From Gammaproteobacteria bacterium (GTDB lineage: Bacteria; Pseudomonadota; Gammaproteobacteria; Pseudomonadales; Azotimanducaceae), in assembly GCA_009840715.1 (NCBI GenBank), contig VXNE01000174.1:1-6844 (forward strand): a stretch of 6,844 nt of DNA, read 5' to 3'. Shown here piece by piece: positions 1 to 5,955 of the stretch. Below the pieces are notes generated by a model that saw only the letters and a program-made list of their open reading frames with translations, did no database searches and had not been told where the DNA came from. Both the position numbers and the translations under genes were made by a program. Within the stretch, counting starts at the first letter, position 1. Every line of letters begins with the position of its first letter.

Positions 1-800
1 GAGCGGGCATTGCCGTGGCCGTTAACGGCCGGAATCTCCGCGGCCCGCCAGGCCCTTGTGCCGACAGCCGCAGTCATTGCGTCGGACGGGAGATTGCCGC
101 TGACCTTCGCGGCGACCGATCCGGGTTCGGGTTCCTCGCCCCAACCCGTTTCGGGCGGCGGTATCAGTTCGCCCACCCTGGCGTCCAGGCTTGCGTTCAG
201 GCCGATGTGAAAGTCCGCGCCGAGCGGTTCCGCCACTTCCTGCCTGAAGAAGGTACCGAGGGTCCTGCCACTCACCCGGCGCACGAGTTCGCCGAGCAGG
301 TAGCCATGGGTGATGGCCTGGTATCCGCAGTGGGCGCCCGGTTCCCACCAGGGCGCCTGGGCGGCGAGCAGACGCGTGCACTCGTCCCAGTCATAGAGCG
401 TTTCCACGGAGATCGGCTCCTCGAAGCCCGCGAGGCCCGACATGTGGCTGAACAGGTAGCGCACGGGCAGTGTCTCCTTGCCCGCCTGGGCGAACTCCGG
501 CCAGTACGTCGCCACCGGGGCATCCAGGTCGATTGCGCCCCTGTCGACCAGGATCAGGGCCGCGATGGCCGTCATCGCCTTGGTCGTCGAGTAGACGTTG
601 GCGATCGTGTCCCGTTCCCAGGGCCGGGTCCGCGCCGCATCGGCGTGTCCCGCCCAGAGGTCCACGACGAATTCCCCGTCCACCGTTGCCGCGAAAGACG
701 CACCGACCTCCCTGCCCTCCCGGAAGTTGTCGGCGAACGCATCCCTGACGGCGGCAAAACGCGCGTCGCAGTGGCCTTGCACCTCGACCGGTCCGTCCAT
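1..800 (-). CDS. EstB-like serine hydrolase (beta-lactamase fold / family VIII esterase), C-terminus cut by window edge
   Basis: Serine hydrolase of the class C beta-lactamase-related family, probably an esterase or amidase rather than an antibiotic resistance enzyme. Reading down from ATG at 800-798 gives 266 open codons to the window edge. The S-x-x-K nucleophile motif is S71-T-T-K74, in the context NVYSTTKAM. A block at residues 150-190 (PWWEPG, then GYQAITHG, GELVRRVSGR and EPLGADFHIGL) matches the EstB-type pattern, with Y160 as the likely catalytic tyrosine. Family members often have His where Q161 stands here. The N-terminus (MDGPVEVQGHCDARF) aligns with the family start and has no signal peptide, so the product is probably cytoplasmic. 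Family proteins run to about 390-400 residues, so roughly 130, including the third active-site motif, are missing to the left. The start lies 31 bp after the receptor stop, with a modest GGCGGAAG ribosome site, implying cotranscription. The substrate is not evident. Confidence 0.9.
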   Translation of the reverse strand, partial: MDGPVEVQGHCDARFAAVRDAFADNFREGREVGASFAATVDGEFVVDLWAGHADAARTRPWERDTIANVYSTTKAMTAIAALILVDRGAIDLDAPVATYWPEFAQAGKETLPVRYLFSHMSGLAGFEEPISVETLYDWDECTRLLAAQAPWWEPGAHCGYQAITHGYLLGELVRRVSGRTLGTFFRQEVAEPLGADFHIGLNASLDARVGELIPPPETGWGEEPEPGSVAAKVSGNLPSDAMTAAVGTRAWRAAEIPAVNGHGNAR

Positions 801-808
801 GCGCTTCC

Positions 809-820
809 GCCCGTGCGGGC
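809..820. repeat. Short GC inverted repeat in the receptor-hydrolase gap
   Basis: GCCCG-TG-CGGGC is a perfect 5-bp inverted repeat filling much of the 31-bp gap between the receptor stop (834-832) and the hydrolase start (800). In RNA it would more realistically be a 4-bp stem with a 4-nt loop. No T-run follows on the minus strand, so it is not a standard terminator. It might tune readthrough or mRNA stability, but such short GC palindromes also arise by chance in this GC-rich DNA. Confidence 0.3.
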
Positions 821-831
821 CCCGATCCGTC

Positions 832-3162
832 CTAGAAGACGTAGCCGATCGTCACGCCGACGCTCCGCGGATGCGTTATGTACATCGCGTCCGTTCCGAA
901 CGCCTCGGGGCCGGGGAAGACAGCGCGCACGAAGTTGATATCGTCCGAGATGTTCTCGACAAAGGCGCTCACGCTGAACCCGCTGGCCCGATTCTCGTAA
1001 CGGAGCCGCGCCGAGTAACTCCAGAAGTCCCCTCCGAAGTCACCTGACCGTCCCGTGCTGTCGACCGGACGCGGGCCATGATAGAACGCCTCGAGTTGCG
1101 GCACGAGGACGGCCGAAGCACCCAGAGCAAACTCGTACCGGATCGATCCGCTGAAGTCGCCCTCATCCGAGTGCGCCAGTCGATTCCCGCTGTTGTCTTC
1201 CAGCGCCCCGCGGATGTACTCCTTGATCTCGTTATCGGAGTAGCCGTAGCTCAACCTGACCTCGAGGTTCTCCGTCGGGCGTGCCACCGCCTCGATCTCT
1301 ATACCCTGGAAGACCATTTCCGGAATGTTCGATCCCTGGAACGTGTACTCGACGAGGGCGCCAAGGACCTGCCCGCCCTCGATCGGCAGAAAGTCGAAGA
1401 ACTGGAAGTCCGTGTAGTCGGAATAGTAGATAGATGCGTTAAGCCGCAAGCGTCCGTCGAACAACGAACTCTTGATGCCGGTCTCGTAAGCAAGGACCAA
1501 CTCCGGGTCCAGTTCCTGGTAGGGTCCGAACATCGCAAACACGGCGCCTCTATAGCCCTGACTCACACTCCCATACAGCAGGACGCCCTCCCGGAGCACA
1601 TACTCCGCAGCAAGGCGCCAGGTCACTTCGCTCGAAGAGAGATCGCGGTCCGTCAATTCCCCGAACCCGAAGTCATCGTGGAGCGACAAATTACCTCCCG
1701 ACAACTCCGACGTCTTCGGGAAAAAGGTAAAGGCGGCGTAGTCTCTCTGGGCTTCGACTTCATCGCTGGTGTATCTTAGCGCATGAGTGGTGCTCAGCCG
1801 GTCCGTCCAGGCGTAGGTCGTATGCAAAAAAACGGCCCAGCTCGAGAGTTCCTGCTCCGCCAGGTACCGCTCGCCCCAGCCGAAGTCTCCCGGCGGGAAG
1901 CTGATCGGATCGAACATCCGATAGAAATCGGTATATTCGAAGGCTGCGCCCCAGTCCGCCGACTGATCGAGGAAATAGGCGCCGGCAATCCATTGGAACG
2001 GTGACTCGTCGGTGGACGTCAACCGTACCTCCTGGGTGAACGTTCGGTGATCTCCGTACTCGTACCCGTGCCACATCGCCGCCGCCGTCCCGTCCCAGTC
2101 CGAGATATCCGCGACTTCCAGATCCGTGTATCCAGTCACGGATGTGAGCGCCACGTTACCCAGATCCCATGTTATCGACAACGTGTATACGTTCGTATCG
2201 ATCTCCGCCTGCTGCTCGTCGTTCGTGAAACTCAGATTGACCTTGCGGTGATCGCTCCCGGGACCCGGATTGTGCAAGAGCGAGGGGTCTATTCCTGCCC
2301 ATGGCGCAAAGGCTCCGTAGTAGTGCGGATCCGGCGCTCTGTTGACCAGCTGTGCCGGCGACGATTCGTCTCTTCCAAGTTGGGCCTTGAAGCGGACGGA
2401 AACATCGTCGCTTGGATCCAGATCGAAGACGGCCCGAATGGCGCGCGTGTCTACCCAGGGGCCCTCTTCACCGGTGTGGATGTTCTCCTGGAACCCGTCG
2501 TCCTCCTCCATGACGCCCGCGACGCGCACGCCGAAGCTGTCGGAGAGGGGGCCTCCAACGGCCACCTCGGCCCTGCGCCGATTGAACTTGCCCAGGGTGA
2601 CACGTGCATATCCGTCCAACTCGTCGCCGGGCCCTGCGCTGATGAACTGCAGTGCGCCCGCGGTCGAGTTGCGGCCGAACAGCGTTCCCTGGGGTCCCCG
2701 GAGGACCTCCACGCGCTCGAGGTCGAACATGGCGAAGGAGTTGAACCAGTAGCTGTCCAGGATCGCTTCGTCGGCGTAGACCGCCGCGGTCTGGCCATCC
2801 ATGAAGGAGTAGTTCGCGCTCGTGATGCCGCGAATCGTGATGACCTGGGCGCCCTGCTCGCCGTAACCCGATACGATGTTGAGGTTCGGCGCGACGTCGC
2901 CGAGCTGCTTCGACCCCTCGAGACCGTAGTCCCACAGGTCGTCGCCGCCGAGCACGGTCATCGAGATCGGCACGTCCTGCGCGCTCTGAGCGCGCCGCTC
3001 GGCGGTCACGAGGATCTCTTCTATCGGCGCGTCGGTGTCCGCCCCGCCGGACGTATCGTCTTCCGCCAGCGCCAAGCCGCCGGTCAGGACGACCGCCGCC
3101 AGTGCCGCACCAACGCTTGCGAGGCCCGAGCCCCGCACGTTATCCGTTCTGCGCTGTGACAT
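832..3162 (-). CDS. TonB-dependent outer-membrane receptor, 776 aa
   Basis: Outer-membrane beta-barrel transporter energised by TonB-ExbB-ExbD. From ATG 3162 the order is: signal peptide with charged start (MSQRRTDNVR), hydrophobic core at about 12-32 and likely cleavage after ALA at 31-33; TonB box EEILVTAERR at 48-57; plug domain at about 60-175, with the hallmark VEVLRGPQGTLFGRNSTAGAL at 151-171; then a 22-strand-type barrel ending GVTIGYVF with the expected terminal Phe. There is no N-terminal STN signalling domain, so it is probably not part of a FecA-type sigma/anti-sigma relay. An in-frame ATG at 3234 would add 24 residues before the signal peptide. ATG 3162 is preferred because the signal begins there and a GAGGGGG Shine-Dalgarno sits 7 nt upstream. 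It is divergent from the esterase and leads the EstB-like hydrolase. Length is normal and no frameshift was seen. Ligand unknown: such receptors carry siderophores, saccharides, vitamins and other nutrients. Confidence 0.95.
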   Translation of the reverse strand: MSQRRTDNVRGSGLASVGAALAAVVLTGGLALAEDDTSGGADTDAPIEEILVTAERRAQSAQDVPISMTVLGGDDLWDYGLEGSKQLGDVAPNLNIVSGYGEQGAQVITIRGITSANYSFMDGQTAAVYADEAILDSYWFNSFAMFDLERVEVLRGPQGTLFGRNSTAGALQFISAGPGDELDGYARVTLGKFNRRRAEVAVGGPLSDSFGVRVAGVMEEDDGFQENIHTGEEGPWVDTRAIRAVFDLDPSDDVSVRFKAQLGRDESSPAQLVNRAPDPHYYGAFAPWAGIDPSLLHNPGPGSDHRKVNLSFTNDEQQAEIDTNVYTLSITWDLGNVALTSVTGYTDLEVADISDWDGTAAAMWHGYEYGDHRTFTQEVRLTSTDESPFQWIAGAYFLDQSADWGAAFEYTDFYRMFDPISFPPGDFGWGERYLAEQELSSWAVFLHTTYAWTDRLSTTHALRYTSDEVEAQRDYAAFTFFPKTSELSGGNLSLHDDFGFGELTDRDLSSSEVTWRLAAEYVLREGVLLYGSVSQGYRGAVFAMFGPYQELDPELVLAYETGIKSSLFDGRLRLNASIYYSDYTDFQFFDFLPIEGGQVLGALVEYTFQGSNIPEMVFQGIEIEAVARPTENLEVRLSYGYSDNEIKEYIRGALEDNSGNRLAHSDEGDFSGSIRYEFALGASAVLVPQLEAFYHGPRPVDSTGRSGDFGGDFWSYSARLRYENRASGFSVSAFVENISDDINFVRAVFPGPEAFGTDAMYITHPRSVGVTIGYVF

Positions 3163-3169
3163 GGCCCTT

Positions 3170-3176
3170 CCCCCTC
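3170..3176 (-). promoter_or_regulatory. Ribosome binding site deciding the receptor start
   Basis: On the minus strand GAGGGGG lies 7 nt before the ATG at 3162, within the purine-rich stretch AAAAGAGGGGGAAGGG. It supports this ATG over the in-frame ATG at 3234, which has only AAGGG placed too close (2 nt) to act well. Confidence 0.6.
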
Positions 3177-3201
3177 TTTTCCGGCTGCGCTCCGGTGAAC
3201 A

Positions 3202-3215
3202 CGGTATCGACACCG
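3202..3215. repeat. Imperfect 14-bp dyad, possible second operator
   Basis: CGGTATCGACACCG is a palindrome except for one mismatched pair (A3206 against C3211). Its centre is about 40 bp, near four helical turns, from the centre of the perfect dyad at 3243-3255. Both sites contain TATCG followed closely by CAC. This could be a second regulator site, but the similarity is short. Confidence 0.25.
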
Positions 3216-3242
3216 ACGGTGGCGACAGCTCCATGGCCCTTG

Positions 3243-3255
3243 GCGATACTATCGC
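3243..3255. promoter_or_regulatory. Perfect 13-bp dyad, candidate operator
   Basis: GCGATA-C-TATCGC is a perfect inverted repeat of 6-bp arms around one central base. It lies in the divergent intergenic region and covers the proposed -10 boxes of both genes, the classic position for a repressor site. The TATCG element also appears at 3205-3209, within a less perfect dyad. No regulator gene lies in the window, so the binding protein is unknown. Confidence 0.4.
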
Positions 3256-3281
3256 ACACTACATCGTTGTCGGTGACTGCA

Positions 3282-4274
3282 GTGGCAAGCGGAATCACGA
3301 GGCGGAGCCTGATGGGTGCGCTCGCGGCGGCGGGCGTGCCGGCGTTGGCGATGGACGTCGAAGACTACCTGCGCCTGGGACTCGAGAAGTCCTTCCTCGA
3401 CCGTGGCCTGGACGCCGAGGTGAACGGTCGCTCCAACATGGAGGCGCTCGAAGCCCTCAACGTGCCGGGGGACCGGCAGTACCACCCTTGTCCCGAGGCG
3501 CATCCGGGGCCCGACGTTCCGCGCGGCGTGGTACGCGAGTTCCTCGGCTGGGACAGGACCCGGATCTACGAGGGGACCGTCCGGGACATCTGGATCTACG
3601 TGCCGGAGCAGCTCGAGCCCGCGACGCCGCCTGCCCTCATGGTGTTCCTGGATGGCGACCTGTACCTCGATCCGAAGGGTGCGGTGCGGACCACGGCGGT
3701 GCTCGACTCCCTCATCCATGCGGGGGAACTGCCGCCGACGGTCGCGGTGTTCGTCATGCCCGGCCGGCGCCCGGGCATGACCGAGGACGAAGCCAGCATC
3801 AATCGCAGCCTCGAGTACGACCCCGTCACGCCCGCGCACGTCCGGTTCCTCGTCGACGAACTGTTGCCCTTCGCGGAGTCCGAGGTGGGCCTCAAGTTCA
3901 CGCAGGATCCGGCGATGCGCCTGATCTGCGGCATCTCGAGCGGTGGCATCTGCGCGTTCAACGCCGCCTGGCACGATCCTTCGGCGTTCGGCCGGGTCCT
4001 CTCTCACGTGGGATCCTTCGTGAACATCCGGGGCGGGCACCACTATCCGTACCTCATCCGGTCGACGCCCCGGAAGCCCCTCCGGGTGTTCCTCCAGAGC
4101 GGCAAGCGCGACCTCGACATCATCTTCGGCAACTGGCCGCTCGCGAACCGCCTGATGGCCTCGGCGCTCGAATACGCCGGATACGACTACCGCTACGTCT
4201 TCGGCGAGGGCGGTCACAGCCTCTACCACGGCGGCGCCATTTTCGCCGAATCGCTGCGGTGGCTGATGCGTTAA
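3282..4274 (+). CDS. Exported alpha/beta-hydrolase esterase (PF00756, enterochelin-esterase-like), 330 aa
   Basis: Putative carboxylesterase of the esterase D / enterochelin-esterase-like group. From GTG 3282, residues 1-24 read as a Tat signal: twin-arginine TRRSLM at 6-11, then a hydrophobic stretch ending GVPALA. Residues 25-80 are an N-terminal segment I do not recognise. The catalytic core runs from about 90 (IYEGTVRDIWIYVP) to the end. The nucleophile motif G-I-S219-S-G lies in CGISSGGICAF; the acid is D277 or D279 in SGKRDLD; the base is H312 in GEGGHSLYHGG. HVGSFVNIRGGHHYP at 242-256 and GNWPLANRLM at 283-292 are typical of this subgroup. The frame is open back to an ATG at 3102, but that start would run into the receptor gene on the other strand and bury the Tat signal. 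GTG 3282 has GGTGA 5 nt upstream; ATG 3312 is an alternative that loses the signal. It probably acts in the periplasm on a ligand taken up by the divergent receptor; the substrate is unproven. Confidence 0.88.
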   Translation: MASGITRRSLMGALAAAGVPALAMDVEDYLRLGLEKSFLDRGLDAEVNGRSNMEALEALNVPGDRQYHPCPEAHPGPDVPRGVVREFLGWDRTRIYEGTVRDIWIYVPEQLEPATPPALMVFLDGDLYLDPKGAVRTTAVLDSLIHAGELPPTVAVFVMPGRRPGMTEDEASINRSLEYDPVTPAHVRFLVDELLPFAESEVGLKFTQDPAMRLICGISSGGICAFNAAWHDPSAFGRVLSHVGSFVNIRGGHHYPYLIRSTPRKPLRVFLQSGKRDLDIIFGNWPLANRLMASALEYAGYDYRYVFGEGGHSLYHGGAIFAESLRWLMR

Positions 4275-4289
4275 AGTGCCGGCGGGGCG
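4275..4289. other. 15-bp convergent gap without a visible terminator
   Basis: The esterase stop TAA (4272-4274) and the symporter stop TAG (4292-4290) face each other across 15 bp. No stem with a following T-run is visible on either strand. Transcripts from the two genes therefore probably overlap at their 3' ends, or end inside the opposing gene. Confidence 0.6.
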
Positions 4290-5807
4290 CTACCTCTCGT
4301 ACCCCAGCTTCCGCAGATTGGCGCGATGCTGAGCTTCCGTCAGCGAGTATCGCGCCAGGAACACTATCGCCATCGGAATCAATACGGCCGTCACACAGAC
4401 CTTGATTACCACGAACCTGTAGACCGCCACTTCCTTCAGTTCCGCCGTGTCCGCATCATCGAACCCCGCCCAACTGATCATGAACCCGGCCAGCAGAACG
4501 CCAACGCTAGCAATCAACTTCGTAACGAAGTTGCGACCGACCAGGACCAGGCCGTCCGATCTCGGCCCGGTCGACGCCTGATGCTCCTCGACCACGTCCG
4601 CGAACATCGAGACGACCAGTATCATGAAGAACGTCCAGATAGCGCCATTGAGCCCACCGTGGAAGGCCCAGATCCACCACAGGGGGCTCAGCACGCCGCC
4701 TCCGGCGTCCGGCATCAGGCCGTAGCCAAAGTAGTAGTCCACCGCCATCAGCCCGATCAGCAGTTGGGAAACAACAAAGCTCAGGGCGCTTCCTATCAGG
4801 ACGAGGTTGCGCTTGTTCCTCCCCCTTGCGATACGCCAGGTCACGAAGGCCGCGATGGCGCCTCCGCCGAGCTGCAGCGGGATCGCCCAGAACAGATCGC
4901 GGGGGTCGAACCGGAACAGGTGATTGTTCAGGTAGACCTGGTCGCTGGTCTGAATGCCACTGTTGACGCCAAAGAAAAGAAACGCGATGAGCAACGTCAT
5001 CCAGTTTCGATTGGCGAGTAGGGATCTGACCTCCCTGAGCAGCGTCGAAAGAGAAAAGTCCGTGCTCTTGCCGGTTCGGTCCAGCTCAAGCAGGTTCCTC
5101 TCAACCGCGCTCAGTCTCACCGTCCCCAGGTAGAGGGACCAGCCCAGGAGAAAGCAGGTCCAGAGGGCCGCCCACGGATAAAGGTGCGCCTGATCCCAGT
5201 CCGGCATGAGAAGCAGGATCGGTCCCAAGCAGAGAGCACCTCCCGCGATCTCGAAGATTCGGTCGGTGCCAAGTAGCTGATTTCTCTTCGAGTAGTCCTT
5301 GTAAAGCTCCACGCCCAAAGCAAGTCTCGGTACCGCGAAGACGGTATTGGCGACCTGGAACACCGACATCAAGACGGTGAGCTGTACAAACAGGATCCAC
5401 TGCTCCTCCCCCGGATGTATGACGAAAAGGGCCAGGCAGGAAAGGACCATCGGCGCGATGCCGACAAGCATGAACGGTATTCGCCTGCCGAACTCTCCCT
5501 TGTGCCTGTCGGACCAGTGGGCGATCACCGGATCCGAAACCGCGTCGAAGACCACGCATATGAACAGCGCGAGTCCGGCCAGCACTGCTGACAGCCCAAG
5601 GATCTGGTTGTAGTAGTAGAGCAGGAACAGGGTAAGGAAATCGCTCACGCCCATGAGCCCGACGCTCGGGACGCCCCACCAATACATCTTCTTTTCGGTC
5701 CTCGGAGAAACGAGCCCGAGCGTGAGCGCGGAGAGCCCGTTCCCGATTTCGCCGGTCAAGGTGTCCAGATTCTCGCGGGACTTCCTTGCCAGATAGTCTT
5801 GAAACAA
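4290..5807 (-). CDS. GPH-family (MelB-like) sugar:cation symporter, 505 aa
   Basis: Inner-membrane secondary transporter of the glycoside-pentoside-hexuronide:cation symporter family within the major facilitator fold. About twelve hydrophobic segments are visible, near 45-66, 72-90, 113-131, 137-160, 186-202, 212-230, 269-287, 304-326, 333-357, 375-405, 425-449 and 463-487. The family signature is DAVSDP at 88-93 followed by SDRHKGEFGRRIPF at 99-112; D88 and D92 correspond to the acidic pair that binds the coupling cation in MelB-type proteins. The central-loop-like FADVVEEHQASTGPRSDG at 402-419 matches the family's second conserved block. About 40 hydrophilic to amphipathic residues precede the first membrane segment, an extension relative to MelB. 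The start is TTG, supported by AGGAG 8 nt upstream; ATG at 5687 (residue 41) has only a weak purine-rich site. It probably imports a sugar, uronide or glycoside-like product, substrate unknown. It lies 148 bp downstream of the aminotransferase on the same strand. Confidence 0.92.
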   Translation of the reverse strand: MFQDYLARKSRENLDTLTGEIGNGLSALTLGLVSPRTEKKMYWWGVPSVGLMGVSDFLTLFLLYYYNQILGLSAVLAGLALFICVVFDAVSDPVIAHWSDRHKGEFGRRIPFMLVGIAPMVLSCLALFVIHPGEEQWILFVQLTVLMSVFQVANTVFAVPRLALGVELYKDYSKRNQLLGTDRIFEIAGGALCLGPILLLMPDWDQAHLYPWAALWTCFLLGWSLYLGTVRLSAVERNLLELDRTGKSTDFSLSTLLREVRSLLANRNWMTLLIAFLFFGVNSGIQTSDQVYLNNHLFRFDPRDLFWAIPLQLGGGAIAAFVTWRIARGRNKRNLVLIGSALSFVVSQLLIGLMAVDYYFGYGLMPDAGGGVLSPLWWIWAFHGGLNGAIWTFFMILVVSMFADVVEEHQASTGPRSDGLVLVGRNFVTKLIASVGVLLAGFMISWAGFDDADTAELKEVAVYRFVVIKVCVTAVLIPMAIVFLARYSLTEAQHRANLRKLGYER

Positions 5808-5955
5808 CCGGGAATCTCCTAGGCCGCTCCGCGTGGGAAGGCCTTGCCGGGCCCGACGGGCACTGGTCGTTGCCTACCTCGCGATGACGGCGAGTAAGGG
5901 CGGAAAGGCCCCCGGCCCGGTGTCAGACGCAGTGCAGGTCCGGCAGGGATGCGTG
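5808..5955. other. 148-bp gap between aminotransferase and symporter
   Basis: No open gene is apparent. GC-rich inverted repeats are present: GCCCG-A-CGGGC at 5851-5861, and CTCGC/GCGAG with a 7-base loop at 5878-5894. On the minus strand a small GGCC-GGG-GGCC stem followed by TTT lies near 5910-5925 and could be a weak terminator for the aminotransferase, but the T-run is too short to call one. No convincing promoter was found, so whether the symporter has its own promoter or is read through from upstream is open. Confidence 0.45.
5816..5821 (-). promoter_or_regulatory. Strong Shine-Dalgarno for the TTG start of the symporter
   Basis: On the minus strand TAGGAGA ends 7 nt before TTG at 5807-5805, near-ideal sequence and spacing. 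This is the main reason to accept a TTG start and the 40-residue N-terminal extension rather than the downstream ATG at 5687. Confidence 0.7.

Larger units (their letters stand above)
3163..3281. promoter_or_regulatory. Divergent promoter region between receptor and esterase
   Basis: This 119-bp stretch separates the receptor ATG (3162, minus) from the proposed esterase GTG (3282, plus) and should hold both promoters. Sigma70-like pairs matching 4 of 6 bases in each box can be found by eye. For the esterase: GCGACA at 3222-3227, a 17-bp spacer and GATACT at 3245-3250, predicting transcription from about 3257. For the receptor, on the minus strand: CCGACA at 3273-3268, a 16-bp spacer and TAGTAT at 3251-3246, predicting a leader of about 77 nt. 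The two -10 boxes overlap on opposite strands inside the dyad at 3243-3255. The boxes are weak matches, so the promoter calls are tentative; the existence of regulation here rests mainly on gene orientation. No Fur-box-like AT-rich palindrome was seen. Confidence 0.5.

Noticed and set aside
1..800. Antibiotic-resistance beta-lactamase reading of the left gene
   Set aside because: The S-T-T-K motif fits the beta-lactamase fold, but the GYQAITHG, GELVRRVSGR and DFHIGL blocks and lack of a signal peptide fit EstB-like esterases better than secreted AmpC enzymes.
15..938. 307-codon plus-strand open frame at the left end
   Set aside because: Antisense to the EstB-like hydrolase, whose catalytic motifs are clear. 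The plus-strand product is Arg/His-rich with no domain features and runs across the end of two real genes.
1078..1779. 233-codon plus-strand open frame inside the receptor
   Set aside because: Antisense to conserved barrel-coding sequence, no motif and no convincing ribosome site.
2047..3159. 370-codon plus-strand open frame opposite the receptor
   Set aside because: It lies antisense to a clear TonB-dependent receptor, has an Arg/Val-rich unstructured composition and no recognisable motif; long antisense frames are expected in GC-rich coding DNA.
3102..3281. 60-codon upstream extension of the esterase frame
   Set aside because: It overlaps the receptor start on the opposite strand, lies upstream of the likely promoter and would put the Tat signal inside the protein.
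3163..3281. Fur box for iron control of the receptor
   Set aside because: No AT-rich GATAATGATAATC-like sequence is visible; the dyads found are GC-containing and of a different pattern.
3249..4229. 326-codon minus-strand open frame opposite the esterase
   Set aside because: Shadow of the esterase gene; composition rich in Arg, Glu, His and Val with no motif, while the plus strand carries a full catalytic triad.
5905..5930. Possible terminator after the aminotransferase
   Set aside because: The GGCC-GGG-GGCC stem is only 4-5 bp and is followed by just three T on the minus strand, too weak to annotate as a terminator.
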